Source: Mycobacterium sp. (GTDB taxonomy: Bacteria; Actinomycetota; Actinomycetes; Mycobacteriales; Mycobacteriaceae). From it: a DNA stretch of 41,383 nt. The notes beneath the pieces were generated by a model. The model was given only the letters and a program-made list of their open reading frames with translations. It made no database searches and was not told where the DNA came from. Shown here one piece after another: positions 9,131-17,753 of this stretch; position 1 is the stretch's first letter, and every line of letters starts with the position of its first letter. Made by a program: the position numbers and the translations under genes. Location of the stretch: the NCBI GenBank assembly GCA_018882965.1, contig VEQY01000025.1:1-41383 (forward strand), in the 5' to 3' direction.

Positions 9131-9475
9131 GTGAACATGAGACGAAAGACGGCCGGCGTACTCCTCAGCGCAACCGCACTGGCGAGCGTCCTGCTGAGCG
9201 GCGCATTTGTTCTTTCTGGGCCCCCCGCCCTTGCGACCACGGAACCCACACCGGCGTACTGCGCCGGCGACGACCCGGGCGACCTGCTCAACGGAGTCAC
9301 CTGCGATCAGGACGCCAACGGCTCCGGCGGCGGCTCCCCCAACTGGCCGCCGCCGCCACCCCCGGGTGACGGCGATCCCGGTGACGGGGGCGGCCCCGGC
9401 GGCGGTGGCGGCCCCGGCGGCGGGGGCGGCAACGGCGGTGGCGGCGGCGGGGGTGGCGGCGGCGGGCCCAAGTAG
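9131..9475 (+). CDS. small secreted Gly/Pro-rich protein of unknown function
   Basis: A 114-residue protein with an Arg-Arg-Lys N terminus, a hydrophobic core (residues 9-29) and a likely signal peptidase site after Ala-Leu-Ala at about residue 35. The mature part begins TTEPTPAYCAGDDPGD, has two Cys (44 and 58) that could form a disulfide, then a polyproline stretch and about 35 residues that are nearly all Gly, ending GGPK. GTG 9131 or ATG 9137 could start it; neither has a clear ribosome site. It ends 17 bases before the adenylyl cyclase gene in the same direction, so the two may share a transcript. I do not recognise the family; Gly-rich tails occur in exported mycobacterial proteins. Confidence 0.75.
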   Translation: MNMRRKTAGVLLSATALASVLLSGAFVLSGPPALATTEPTPAYCAGDDPGDLLNGVTCDQDANGSGGGSPNWPPPPPPGDGDPGDGGGPGGGGGPGGGGGNGGGGGGGGGGGPK

Positions 9476-9492
9476 CCGTCGCCAACTAGGCT

Positions 9493-10833
9493 GTGGGGAT
9501 GCGGTCTGAACACAGACGCACCCCCCGGATCCTCTCGGAAAGCCCTTTCCGATGGGCTGACTGCGAGCGGCTGCAGCGCCGGCCTCCGGCCCGCAACAGG
9601 CACTGGGCCCAGGCCGCCAGCCGCCCTCAGCGGGTGCTCTCCGTCGCCGCCTGGATCGCCGCCGCGATTACCGCGCTGCTGGGGATCGTGCAGACCTTCA
9701 CCGGTTCCGGCGTCGTCTACATCGGTCTTGTCAATCTGGCCACTGCCGGGGTGCTGATGCTCGTCCCCCTGCTCAACCGGTTTGGGAACCTCCCCGCCGC
9801 ACTGGCCTTCATGGTGATCTCCTACTCGTCGCTGACCTTCGTGGGCTGGCAGATCGGCACCGATTCCGGGGTGCAGTTCTACTACCTCGTTTCGGCATCG
9901 TTAGCCGTGCTGGCCGTCGGCCTTCGGCATCTTGCGCTCGCGGCGACGATGACGGCGATCGGGGCCGCGCTGTGCATCGGTCTGGAACTCCTGGCGCCCG
10001 CCGACACCGGTATCCAGCCGCGCTGGGCGATGGACGCCGCCTTCGTGTTCGCCACCATCGGGGCGAGCGTGCTGATCTTCGCCACCGTCTGGTACGCGAT
10101 GCGCGAGGTCGACCGCGCCGAGGCGGCGATGGACATCGAGTACAACCGCTCCGAGGCGCTGCTGGCGAACATCCTGCCCGCCAGCGTCGCCGAGCAACTC
10201 AAGGATCCGTCCCACGGCGTGATCGCCCATCGCTACGACACCGCCTCGATCCTCTTCGCGGATATCGCGGGATTCACCGAACGGGCCAGCGAGATAGCGC
10301 CGACCGAACTGGTCCGCTTCCTGGACCGGCTGTACACGACCTTCGACCGTCTGGTCGACAGGCACGGCCTGGAGAAGATCAAGACGACCGGCGACTCCTA
10401 CATGGTCGTCAGCGGAGTGCCCACACCGCGGCCCGATCACGCAGAGGCGATCGCCGACCTCGCCCTGGACTTGTCGCGCGCGGTGGCGAACCTGCGTGAC
10501 CCTCGCGGGCAGCCGGTACCGCTGCGGATCGGTATCGCCACAGGGCCGGTCGTCGCGGGCGTCGTCGGTGCGCGCCGCTTTTTCTACGACGTCTGGGGCG
10601 ACGCGGTGAACGTCGCCTCCCGGATGGAGTCCACGGATGTCGAGGGCCGGATCCAGGTGCCCAACGACGTCTACGAACTGCTGCGTGACTCCTTCGTCCT
10701 CCAGGAGCGGGGCGAGATCGAAATCAAGGGCAAGGGCACCATGCGAACCTGGTACCTGATCGGCCGGAAGCCGCTCCATGCGACACCGAACGCCGTCGAC
10801 GAGGCCGGCCGGGTGGAAAGCTCAGCGGGCTAG
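9493..10833 (+). CDS. cya: membrane-anchored class III adenylyl cyclase (Rv1625c-like)
   Basis: A 446-residue enzyme making cAMP from ATP. Six membrane spans lie at about 48-205, a helical signalling linker follows (EVDRAEAAMDIEYNRSEAL, ending LLANILP), and the catalytic domain runs from about 245 to 425. The catalytic set is complete: metal-binding Asp257 (FADIAGFT) and Asp301, purine-specifying Lys297 and Asp366, transition-state Asn373 and Arg377. As one polypeptide has all residues, it should work as a homodimer. GTG 9493 is used; ATG 9499, eight bases after an AGG, is equally possible. Gene order beside pdtaR matches what I recall for M. tuberculosis. The regulatory input to the membrane domain is unknown. 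Confidence 0.95.
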   Translation: MGMRSEHRRTPRILSESPFRWADCERLQRRPPARNRHWAQAASRPQRVLSVAAWIAAAITALLGIVQTFTGSGVVYIGLVNLATAGVLMLVPLLNRFGNLPAALAFMVISYSSLTFVGWQIGTDSGVQFYYLVSASLAVLAVGLRHLALAATMTAIGAALCIGLELLAPADTGIQPRWAMDAAFVFATIGASVLIFATVWYAMREVDRAEAAMDIEYNRSEALLANILPASVAEQLKDPSHGVIAHRYDTASILFADIAGFTERASEIAPTELVRFLDRLYTTFDRLVDRHGLEKIKTTGDSYMVVSGVPTPRPDHAEAIADLALDLSRAVANLRDPRGQPVPLRIGIATGPVVAGVVGARRFFYDVWGDAVNVASRMESTDVEGRIQVPNDVYELLRDSFVLQERGEIEIKGKGTMRTWYLIGRKPLHATPNAVDEAGRVESSAG

Positions 10834-10847
10834 CTTCCGGTTCGGTG

Positions 10848-11345
10848 TCAGGCCTTCCGGTTCTCGGACTTGATCAGCCAGGCCAGCTTCTCCAGGCCCT
10901 CGGTCACCTCGTCGAGGATCCCGGTCGAGTTCGGGTCCTCCTCATCGACGTCCTCGCGGACCTCGCGCAGCGTGCTGACAGCGGCGTAGATCGCCGCGGT
11001 GATCTTCTCGACCGCGTCATCGCTGTTGATCTCGTCGGCGGGGATCTCCGGAATGGTCGTCGTCGCGGCCACGACCTCAGAGCGTCCGTCGGGCACCGCA
11101 TCGAGGGCGCGCATCCGCTCGGCGACCGTGTCGCTGGAAACCCTGGCGAAATCCACCAGCTCGTCGAGCTGCAGGTGCAGATCGCGGAAATTCGAGCCGA
11201 CCACGTTCCAATGCGCCTGCTTGCCTTGCAGCTGCAATTCGATGAGGTCCACCAACACCCGTTGAAGGTTGCCGCTCAGCCGCGGTGACGCCCGAAACCC
11301 CTCGACGTCATGAGCGTTTCGCCGATTCTGACCCTTGACCGCCAT
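10848..11345 (-). CDS. dps: Dps-family DNA-binding ferritin (Dps2-like)
   Basis: A 165-residue four-helix ferritin that oxidises and stores iron and protects DNA. The intersubunit ferroxidase ligands are all present with the E. coli Dps spacing: His45 (AHWNVVG), His57 and Asp61 (LHLQLDE), Asp72 and Glu76 (DTVAERM). The N-terminal 20 residues are basic and polar, as in Dps proteins whose tails bind DNA. ATG 11345 has GGAAGG a few bases upstream. It converges on cya with 14 bases between stops. A second Dps of this type beside the cyclase gene is known in M. smegmatis as I recall; that makes this the Dps2 rather than the Dps1 type. Confidence 0.88.
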   Translation of the reverse strand: MAVKGQNRRNAHDVEGFRASPRLSGNLQRVLVDLIELQLQGKQAHWNVVGSNFRDLHLQLDELVDFARVSSDTVAERMRALDAVPDGRSEVVAATTTIPEIPADEINSDDAVEKITAAIYAAVSTLREVREDVDEEDPNSTGILDEVTEGLEKLAWLIKSENRKA

Positions 11346-11412
11346 GTGCGTCCTTCCGTCCGGCCACCGATAATGCCAGTGTACGGCCGCCCATGCAGGC
11401 GCAACACTGCTG

Positions 11413-12192
11413 CTACATCACCTTCGACAGAAAAGCCTTCGTACGCTCCTGGCGAGGATGGCTCAGCACGTCGCGCGGAGGCCCGCTTTCGACCACGACG
11501 CCGCCGTCCATGAAGACCAGCTGATCGGCCACCTCGCGGGCGAACCCCATCTCGTGAGTCACCACGATCATCGTCATGCCCGCGGTGGCGAGTTTCTTCA
11601 TGACGGCCAGCACCTCACCGACCAGTTCGGGATCCAGGGCCGAGGTGGGCTCATCGAAGAGCATGAGTTTCGGGTCCATCGCCAGAGCGCGGGCGATGGC
11701 GACGCGTTGCTGCTGGCCGCCGGAGAGCTGGGCCGGATAGGCGCCGTCCTTGTCGGACAGCCCGACCTGGCGGAGCAGGTCGCGGGCGCGTTCGACCGCG
11801 ACGGCTTTACTGGTGCGGCGGACGTAGACCGGCGCCTCGGTGATGTTCTCCAGGGCGGTGCGGTGCGGGAAGAGGTTGAACTGCTGGAAGACCATCCCGA
11901 TCTCACGGCGCTGGGCGGCGGCCGCCGGGGCCGGCAGCTCGTAGAGTTTGCCGTTGCTTTCCCGATACCCGACCAGCCTGCCGTCGACATAGAGGCGGCC
12001 TGCGGAAATCCTCTCCAGATTGTTGATGCAGCGCAGGAAGGTCGACTTACCCGAACCCGAGGGGCCGACCACCACCAGTACCTCACCGCGGGCGACTGAG
12101 AGGCTGACGCCGTTGAGCACCGCCAGCGCCCCGAAGCTCTTGCACACCTGCTGCGCCTCGACCATCGGGCGCTCGGCCGGCTGCCCGGTCAC
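11413..12192 (-). CDS. polar amino acid ABC transporter ATPase (GlnQ-like)
   Basis: A 259-residue PAAT-family ATPase. Walker [10 protein letters not shown] is at 43-51, the Q-loop in [12 protein letters not shown], the signature LSGGQQQR at 156-163 and Walker [13 protein letters not shown] at 177-188. GTG 12192 overlaps the permease stop (GTGA), and ATG at codon 10 is an alternative start with no better ribosome site. An insert of about 15 residues before the Q-loop ([18 protein letters not shown]) distinguishes it from E. coli GlnQ. It energises the single permease encoded upstream, which must act as a homodimer. Confidence 0.92.
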   Translation of the reverse strand: MTGQPAERPMVEAQQVCKSFGALAVLNGVSLSVARGEVLVVVGPSGSGKSTFLRCINNLERISAGRLYVDGRLVGYRESNGKLYELPAPAAAAQRREIGMVFQQFNLFPHRTALENITEAPVYVRRTSKAVAVERARDLLRQVGLSDKDGAYPAQLSGGQQQRVAIARALAMDPKLMLFDEPTSALDPELVGEVLAVMKKLATAGMTMIVVTHEMGFAREVADQLVFMDGGVVVESGPPRDVLSHPRQERTKAFLSKVM

Positions 12193-13106
12193 CCGCGCCC
12201 CTCCCTCGCCGCGCTCTGGGCGACGGCGAGGACTTCCAGTTGCTTGGCGGTGAGCGTGCGCGAGATTCCGCGCGAGAAGTGCCTCTCCAGGTAGTACTGG
12301 CCCACCATGAGGACACTGGTGATGGCTAGATACCAGGTCGCGGCGACCAGCAGCAGAGGGATCGGCTGGAAGTTGACGGCTGAGATGTCGCTGGTGCGGG
12401 TGTAGAGCTCGAGGGTGTAGGGCACCGCAGTCACCAGTGAAGTGGTCTTGAGCATGCTGATCAGCTCGTTGCCGGTCGGCGGGATGATCACCCGCGTCGC
12501 CTGGGGAAGAACGATCCGCCGCATGGTCAGCCACCAGGACATGCCCAGCGCGGTGGACGCCTCGGTCTGGCCCTCGGGCACCGAACTGATCCCCGCCCGG
12601 ATGATCTCCGCCATGTAGGCCGACTCGTTGAGCCCCAGGCCGATGATCGCGAGGATGAATCCGATCGACAGGTCTTGCAGGCTGAAGTTGAACAACGAGG
12701 GACCGAACGGGACTCCGACCGTGATGTTGCGGTACAGGGTCGGGAACAACCCCCAGAAGACCAGCTGCACGTACACCGGGGTACCGCGGAAGATCCACAG
12801 GTACGCCCACGACACCGACCGCAGGATCGGGTTGGGCGACAGCCGCATGACCGCCAGGACCACTCCGAGCGCGACCCCGAGCAGCATCGACCAGAAGGTC
12901 AGCTGCAGGGTGTTCCAGGCCGCCTCCGAAACCCGCTGGTCGAAGAGATACCGGCGGTAGGTCACCCAGCCGTAGGCGGGGTTGGTGGCCGCGCCGTAGA
13001 GGAAGAGCCCGACCAGGATGAGGATCGCCCCCGCCCCCAACCACCTGCCGGGGTGTCGCAGCGGGACGGCGTCGATCGGCGGCGGAACGGGTGCCTGCGC
13101 GGTCAT
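12189..13106 (-). CDS. polar amino acid ABC transporter permease
   Basis: A 305-residue permease with an N-terminal span (about 25-42), an extracytoplasmic segment of some 20 residues and then the five-helix PAAT core beginning [17 protein letters not shown]. The EAA loop that docks on the ATPase is clear: [20 protein letters not shown] followed by TEASTALG. It continues [19 protein letters not shown], a family hallmark. ATG 13106 follows immediately after the last base of the binding-protein stop codon. A polar C-terminal tail of about 35 residues follows the last span. The substrate is not readable from the permease. Confidence 0.92.
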   Translation of the reverse strand: MTAQAPVPPPIDAVPLRHPGRWLGAGAILILVGLFLYGAATNPAYGWVTYRRYLFDQRVSEAAWNTLQLTFWSMLLGVALGVVLAVMRLSPNPILRSVSWAYLWIFRGTPVYVQLVFWGLFPTLYRNITVGVPFGPSLFNFSLQDLSIGFILAIIGLGLNESAYMAEIIRAGISSVPEGQTEASTALGMSWWLTMRRIVLPQATRVIIPPTGNELISMLKTTSLVTAVPYTLELYTRTSDISAVNFQPIPLLLVAATWYLAITSVLMVGQYYLERHFSRGISRTLTAKQLEVLAVAQSAAREGRG

Positions 13107-14036
13107 TCAGCTGATAGCGCCGTTGATGACCGGCTTGTCGATCAGGCCGGCCTCCAAGCCCCAGTTCGCGGCGATCGTCTTGTAGTCCCCCGTTGTCATC
13201 AGGTGCTCAAGGGCCTTCAGCAGCGACTGGGCCAGCGGCGAGCCTTTGGCGACGGGCCAACCGTACGGGGCGGAGTCGAAGACCTCGCCCGCGCCCTCAA
13301 GCTTTCCGCCGCTCTGCTTGATCGCGTAGGCGGTGACCGGGGAGTCAGCGGACATAGCATCGGCCTGACCGAGTACGACGGCGTTGGTTACCGCGTCCTG
13401 TCCATCGAACTTCACGATGTCGATCTCCGGCTTGCCGGCGTCCACGCAGGCTTTGCTCTTCGCCGGAAGCTCATCGGTTTCCTGGATGGTGGCGGTCTGC
13501 ACAGCGACCTTTCGGCCGCAGGCGTTGGCGGGATCGATCGACTCGCCCGCACGCTGGGCCCACAGTGTGCCCGCCGAGAAGTAGGTGACGAAGTCGACCT
13601 GCTGCTCCCGTTCCTTGGTGTCGGTGAAAGACGACATACCGACGTCGTAGGTGCCGCCCACGATGGCGGGGATGATCTTGGCGAAGTCCGCCTCGCGGTA
13701 CTCGGCCTTCACGCCGAGGGTGGCCGCGACCGCGTTCATCAAATCGACGTCGAAACCGACGATCCGGCCGTCGGCATCCTTGAACTCGTTCGGCGGGTAG
13801 GGCAGGTTCACTCCGACGACCAGGACGCCGTCGGTGGAGATGTTCTCCGGGAGGGTCGCGGCGATCTCCGCGACCTTCTGGGGATTGACCGCCACCGACG
13901 TGGTGGCCGGGCCGGCGTCGACTCCCGGTCCGGTCTCGGTGTTCCGGGCGCAGCCCGGTAACCACATCACGCCAACGGTCCCGATCAACGCCGCCGCGCA
14001 CCAACGGACTCCACGTCGCATCTGTTGTCCTGCCAT
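13107..14036 (-). CDS. polar amino acid ABC transporter substrate-binding lipoprotein
   Basis: A 309-residue type II (SBP_bac_3) binding protein. The signal peptide ends at lipobox WLPGC, giving lipidated Cys29. The mature domain begins after a linker at [19 protein letters not shown] and contains [19 protein letters not shown], the usual opening of the family, then [19 protein letters not shown]. The acidic Asp in the GFDVDL motif and the Arg-poor site do not identify the ligand; Glu, Gln, Arg or other polar amino acids are possible. ATG 14036 is preferred, with GAGGGG just upstream; GTG 14039 and ATG 14021 are alternatives. It is the first gene of the transporter operon and diverges from the HdeD gene with about 110 bases between. 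Confidence 0.9.
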   Translation of the reverse strand: MAGQQMRRGVRWCAAALIGTVGVMWLPGCARNTETGPGVDAGPATTSVAVNPQKVAEIAATLPENISTDGVLVVGVNLPYPPNEFKDADGRIVGFDVDLMNAVAATLGVKAEYREADFAKIIPAIVGGTYDVGMSSFTDTKEREQQVDFVTYFSAGTLWAQRAGESIDPANACGRKVAVQTATIQETDELPAKSKACVDAGKPEIDIVKFDGQDAVTNAVVLGQADAMSADSPVTAYAIKQSGGKLEGAGEVFDSAPYGWPVAKGSPLAQSLLKALEHLMTTGDYKTIAANWGLEAGLIDKPVINGAIS

Positions 14037-14148
14037 CACAACCCCTCTCCCACTACTCCGCCTCCGGCGAGAGCTCCTGTGAGGAGGACGTTAGTCCACA
14101 TGCGGCGTGTTGACTGGCGGAGCGGAACGGCTGTGCGACACTGCCGAC

Positions 14149-14745
14149 ATGACCGATACCGCGCATCGACCCGCCCTCTTCCAGCACCTTTGGAAAGCGA
14201 CCCTGCTCTCCGGCGTCCTGTCAGTGATCCTGGGCGGACTCGTGCTCGGCTGGCCTGGACCGACCCTGGTCGTCGCCGCGATCCTGTTCGGGGCCTACCT
14301 GCTGGTGTCCGGTATCGCTCAGATGGTCTTCGCCTTCAGCTTGCCGGTGTCGACCGGCGGCCGGGTGCTGCTGGTCATCAGCGGTGCGGCCGCGTTGATC
14401 CTGGGCGTGCTGGCGTTCCGCCACTTCGGGCGCGGCGAGGCGTTCCTGCTGCTGTCGATCTGGATCGCGGTGGGCTTCATCTTCCGCGGTGTGGCCACCA
14501 CCGCGGCGGCCATCGGCGAGCCCGGCGTGCCGGGGCGGGGCTGGAACATCTTCTTCGGCATCGTCTCCGTGATCGCCGGCGTCATCGTGCTGGCCTACCC
14601 GCTGTCCTCACTGGTCACGCTGACCATCGTGGTGGGTGTCTGGCTGATCGTGATCGGGGTGTTCGAGGTGATCGCTGCCCTGAGCATGCGCAAGACGGGC
14701 AACGAGGTCCGGGACACGGTCAACGAGGCGCTCGGCCGACCCTGA
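14149..14745 (+). CDS. HdeD-like (DUF308) membrane protein
   Basis: A 198-residue integral membrane protein with six hydrophobic spans in three pairs, as in the HdeD/DUF308 family: a repeated pattern of a long span, a short Gly-Pro turn and a second span (for example VLSVILGGLVLGWPGPTLVV and VISGAAALILGVLAF). The start is ATG 14149 (MTDTAHRP); the upstream in-frame codons have no ribosome site. Function is poorly known; E. coli HdeD is linked to acid resistance. It is followed by a strong hairpin and then the DUF4190 gene. Confidence 0.85.
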   Translation: MTDTAHRPALFQHLWKATLLSGVLSVILGGLVLGWPGPTLVVAAILFGAYLLVSGIAQMVFAFSLPVSTGGRVLLVISGAAALILGVLAFRHFGRGEAFLLLSIWIAVGFIFRGVATTAAAIGEPGVPGRGWNIFFGIVSVIAGVIVLAYPLSSLVTLTIVVGVWLIVIGVFEVIAALSMRKTGNEVRDTVNEALGRP

Positions 14746-14755
14746 CCTCCTCGCG

Positions 14756-14778
14756 ACCCGTCGGTCCGCCCGACGGGT
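14756..14778 (+). terminator. hairpin, possible intrinsic terminator without T tract
   Basis: ACCCGTCGG (14756-14764) and CCGACGGGT (14770-14778) are perfect nine-base inverted arms around a five-base loop, 11 bases after the HdeD stop codon. There is no T run after it, which is common among proposed mycobacterial terminators. Whether it terminates or only shields the 3' end of the mRNA is unknown. Confidence 0.5.
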
Positions 14779-14819
14779 ACCCTTGCGGCGAACCATGTCC
14801 CGCGACGTGAAACACGACC

Positions 14820-15362
14820 ATGACTGAGAACCCGCCCGGCAGCCCCGAGTTCCCACCGCAGAGCGGTGGGCTGCCGCCAGCGCCACCGCCCTACCCCTAC
14901 CCACCCGGCGCGTATCCCGGTGCGCCGGCCTATCCGCCGTACGCGCCGTATCCGCCCCCCGGCGGCTACCTACCGCCATCGGTCCCGCGCAACGGCCTGG
15001 GGGCGGCCGCACTGGTGATCGCAATCATCGCGCTCATCGGATCGTTCTCGGTTGTCGGCGGGATCGTCGGGGGCATCGTCGCCGTCGTGCTGGGCCTGAT
15101 TGCCCGCGGCCGGGTCAAACGGGGCGAGGCCACCAACGGCGGCGTGGCTCTGGCCGGTGTCATCCTCGGGGTCTTCGCCGTCGTGGTAGGCCTGGTCTTC
15201 ATCGCGGTGTGGATCAGCCTGCTGCGGGAGGTCGGCGCACAGAATTACTTCGACTGCCTCCAGCAGGCCGGGCAGGACCGCGCGAAGGTTCAGGAGTGCG
15301 CGGACAAGTTCCGCCAGTCGGTCGAGGACAGATTCTCGGTGACCGAGAAGCCCACCGGCTAG
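14820..15362 (+). CDS. Pro/Tyr-rich DUF4190 membrane protein
   Basis: A 180-residue protein. Residues 1-57 are a Pro/Tyr/Gly-rich cytoplasmic-type segment (PPYPYPPGAYPGAPAYPPYA and more), followed by two membrane spans (about 60-90 and 105-132) separated by the charged turn ARGRVKRGEATNGG, the DUF4190 core. A C-terminal region of about 45 residues follows, with two Cys (in YFDCLQQ and VQECADK) that could pair by a disulfide if it is extracytoplasmic. ATG 14820 is clear. Its stop codon directly abuts the stop codon of tesB. Function unknown. Confidence 0.8.
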   Translation: MTENPPGSPEFPPQSGGLPPAPPPYPYPPGAYPGAPAYPPYAPYPPPGGYLPPSVPRNGLGAAALVIAIIALIGSFSVVGGIVGGIVAVVLGLIARGRVKRGEATNGGVALAGVILGVFAVVVGLVFIAVWISLLREVGAQNYFDCLQQAGQDRAKVQECADKFRQSVEDRFSVTEKPTG

Positions 15363-16235
15363 CTAGTCCCTGCCGGACTTGCCGAAGTGCTTGACGATCC
15401 CTTCCTGGGCGACGGTGGCCACGACTTCACCGGCCCGGTTGAAGAAATGGCCCATCCCCAAACCGCGCGAGTCAGCGGCCGCGGGCGAGGCGGTCGAGTA
15501 GAGCACCCACTCGGAGAAGTCGACCTGACGGTGGAACCACACCGAGTGATTGATCGTGACCGCGAAAATTCGGTCCCACCCCCAGGACAGGCCGTGGGTG
15601 GTGATGATCGAATCCAACACCGTGGTGTCCGAGGAGTAGATCATGGCCGCGGTGTGCAGCACCGGATCCTCCGGCATTGCGCCCGCCGCGGTCATCCAGA
15701 CCCGGTTGATGTCGAGCCGGTCCCCCTTGTGTCGCATCACCCATGCCGGATCGTTGGTATAGCGCCACTCGATCGGCCGTAGTGCGTCGACGAAGGCAGG
15801 GACGACGTTCTCGTAGCCGACGAGAAGTTCGTCGATCGTCGGCAGATCAAGCGGGTCGGGAACGACAGGCGCTGTGAAGCCGTGCTCCAGACCCCGCCCT
15901 CCGGCCAGATACGAGATCAGCGCGGTGGCCAGAAGCGTCCCATGCTGCATCACATCAACCCGCCTATTGGCGAAGCGACGCTCGTCGCGCAGCCTGTGAA
16001 CGTGGAATTCGATGTCGGTGGCCGGATCCCCGCCCGCGATGAAGTGCACAGCCAGCGCGCTGGGGGGAAGCTCGTCGGCCACGGTTCGCGATGCCGCGAC
16101 AAAGGCCTGCGCCATCAGCTGGCCCCCAAAAGTGCGGATCGGATTCTTGCGGGGGTGACGGCCCGTGAACAGGTCGTCACCCACCTCAGAAAGATCGAGG
16201 ATGCCCAGCAGTTCGTTCAGGTCGGACTTCGGCAC
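15363..16235 (-). CDS. tesB: acyl-CoA thioesterase II (TesB)
   Basis: A 290-residue double-hotdog thioesterase that hydrolyses acyl-CoA to free acid and CoA. Family segments include RTFGGQLMAQAFVAASRTV near the N terminus, SALAVHFIAGGDPATDIEF, and a C-terminal hotdog with LGWDRIF-like WGWDRIFAVTINHSVWFHR and EWVLYSTASPAAADSRG, which holds the catalytic Asp/Gln/Thr region of TesB proteins. GTG 16235 is chosen because AGAGG lies seven bases upstream; an upstream extension would run into the pyk gene. It starts 28 bases after pyk, so it probably ends the long trp-lgt-pyk transcription unit. It matches the tesB1 position recalled for M. tuberculosis. Confidence 0.92.
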   Translation of the reverse strand: MPKSDLNELLGILDLSEVGDDLFTGRHPRKNPIRTFGGQLMAQAFVAASRTVADELPPSALAVHFIAGGDPATDIEFHVHRLRDERRFANRRVDVMQHGTLLATALISYLAGGRGLEHGFTAPVVPDPLDLPTIDELLVGYENVVPAFVDALRPIEWRYTNDPAWVMRHKGDRLDINRVWMTAAGAMPEDPVLHTAAMIYSSDTTVLDSIITTHGLSWGWDRIFAVTINHSVWFHRQVDFSEWVLYSTASPAAADSRGLGMGHFFNRAGEVVATVAQEGIVKHFGKSGRD

Positions 16236-16263
16236 TCGGCAGCCTCTTCGTGATCCGTGACGA

Positions 16264-17682
16264 CTAGTGGTCGTCCTCCCCGATCCGGTGGACATGAATC
16301 AAGTTCGTCGAGCCTACTGTGCCCGGTGGGGCACCCGCGACAATGACGACCAGATCTCCTCGCCGGTAGCGGCCCAACTCCAGCAGTGCGTGATCGACCT
16401 GCCGAATCATGTTGTCGGTGCTGTCCATGTGCGGAACGATGAACGTCTCGGTGCCCCAGGTCAGCGCGAGCTGACTGCGTAACTCCGGCTCGGTCACGAA
16501 CGCCAGCAGCGGTAGGGGCGGATGCAATCGGGCGAGACGGCGCACGGTGTCACCCGACGAGGTGAACGCGACCAGCGCCCGGGCCTCCAGTCGCTCGCCG
16601 ATGTCCCGCGCGGCGTAGGAGATGACGCCGGCCTTGGACCGCGGAACGTGGGACAGCGGTGGCGCCGCCATCGAGTCCTGCTCGACCCGTGCGGTGATCC
16701 GCGCCATCGTCCGGACGGCCTCCAGCGGGTACTTCCCGACCGAAGTCTCCCCGGACAGCATGACCGCGTCCGCTCCGTCGAGAACGGCGTTGGCGACGTC
16801 GGAGGCCTCCGCTCGGGTCGGGCGAGAGTTCTCGATCATCGATTCGAGCATCTGGGTTGCGACGATGACCGGCTTGGCATGCTCGCGGGCGACTTGAATC
16901 GCCCGCTTCTGCACGAGCGGGACCTCCTCGAGGGGCAGTTCCACACCGAGATCACCCCGCGCGACCATGACCGCGTCAAAGGCCTGCACGATCGCCTCGA
17001 GATTGTCGATGGCCTCCGGCTTCTCGAGTTTGGCGATCACCGGGACACGCCGGCCGACATCGTCCATGACCTGATGCACGAGTTCGATATCGGTCGGCGA
17101 TCGGACGAAGGATAGGGCGATCAAATCGACCCCGAGCTTCAGCGCGAATCGCAAATCGTCAATGTCCTTGTCGGACATGGCCGGAACCGAGAATGCCATA
17201 CCGGGCATGGACAGGCCCTTGTTGTTGCTGACCGGCCCCCCCTCGGTCACCGAACACACCACGTCGGTCCCGTCGATATGCTCGACGACGAGTCCGACCT
17301 TGCCGTCGTCGACCAGCAGCCGATCACCCGGCCGGGCATCGTGGGTCAACTGCTTGTAGGTGGTGGAGACGCGGTCATGGGTGCCGATGCAGTCTTCGAC
17401 GGTGATGCGGACCGTCTCTCCGTTGGCCCAGGTCGCCTGACCGTCGGCGAAGCGGCCGAGCCTGATCTTCGGCCCCTGCAGGTCGGCGAGAACTCCGACC
17501 GCCCTTCCCGTGGTCGCCGCGGCATGCCGGACGCGCTGATAGGAGGTCTCGTGGTCGGCATAGTCGCCATGGCTGAAGTTGAGCCGGGCAACATCCATTC
17601 CGGCGTCAACCAACCCGGTGACCATGCTCTCGCTACTGGAGGCGGGCCCTAGGGTGCATACGATTTTGCCTCGCCTGGTCAC
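16264..17682 (-). CDS. pykA: pyruvate kinase
   Basis: A 472-residue enzyme converting phosphoenolpyruvate and ADP to pyruvate and ATP. The A domain opens RRGKIVCTLGPASSS and DVARLNFSHGDY; the B domain lies about residues 70-170; the active-site helix VIAKLEKPEAIDNL supplies the catalytic Lys, and VMVARGDLGVELPLEEVP and AVMLSGETSVGKYP bind metal and substrate. The C domain (from about 345) could bind an allosteric effector. GTG 17682 begins the conserved start VTRRGKIVCT. It is separated by 71 bases from the DUF2752 gene, so it may also have its own promoter. The length is standard. Confidence 0.96.
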   Translation of the reverse strand: MTRRGKIVCTLGPASSSESMVTGLVDAGMDVARLNFSHGDYADHETSYQRVRHAAATTGRAVGVLADLQGPKIRLGRFADGQATWANGETVRITVEDCIGTHDRVSTTYKQLTHDARPGDRLLVDDGKVGLVVEHIDGTDVVCSVTEGGPVSNNKGLSMPGMAFSVPAMSDKDIDDLRFALKLGVDLIALSFVRSPTDIELVHQVMDDVGRRVPVIAKLEKPEAIDNLEAIVQAFDAVMVARGDLGVELPLEEVPLVQKRAIQVAREHAKPVIVATQMLESMIENSRPTRAEASDVANAVLDGADAVMLSGETSVGKYPLEAVRTMARITARVEQDSMAAPPLSHVPRSKAGVISYAARDIGERLEARALVAFTSSGDTVRRLARLHPPLPLLAFVTEPELRSQLALTWGTETFIVPHMDSTDNMIRQVDHALLELGRYRRGDLVVIVAGAPPGTVGSTNLIHVHRIGEDDH

Positions 17683-17753
17683 GGCACCCGAGCATAGTCC
17701 GTCGCGTGCGGCACGTCGCTCGTGGCGGCCTGTCTACGAGTCGAATCCGTCCA

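Noticed and set aside
10834..10863. Ten-base direct repeat CTTCCGGTTC between cya and dps
   Set aside because: One copy overlaps the dps 3' end and the match is short; it looks like chance in this base composition and gives no hairpin.
11413..13044. An apparent 543-residue protein fusing a domain to the GlnQ-like ATPase
   Set aside because: The upstream part is the permease gene read in the wrong frame; the ATPase starts at GTG 12192 inside the permease stop codon.
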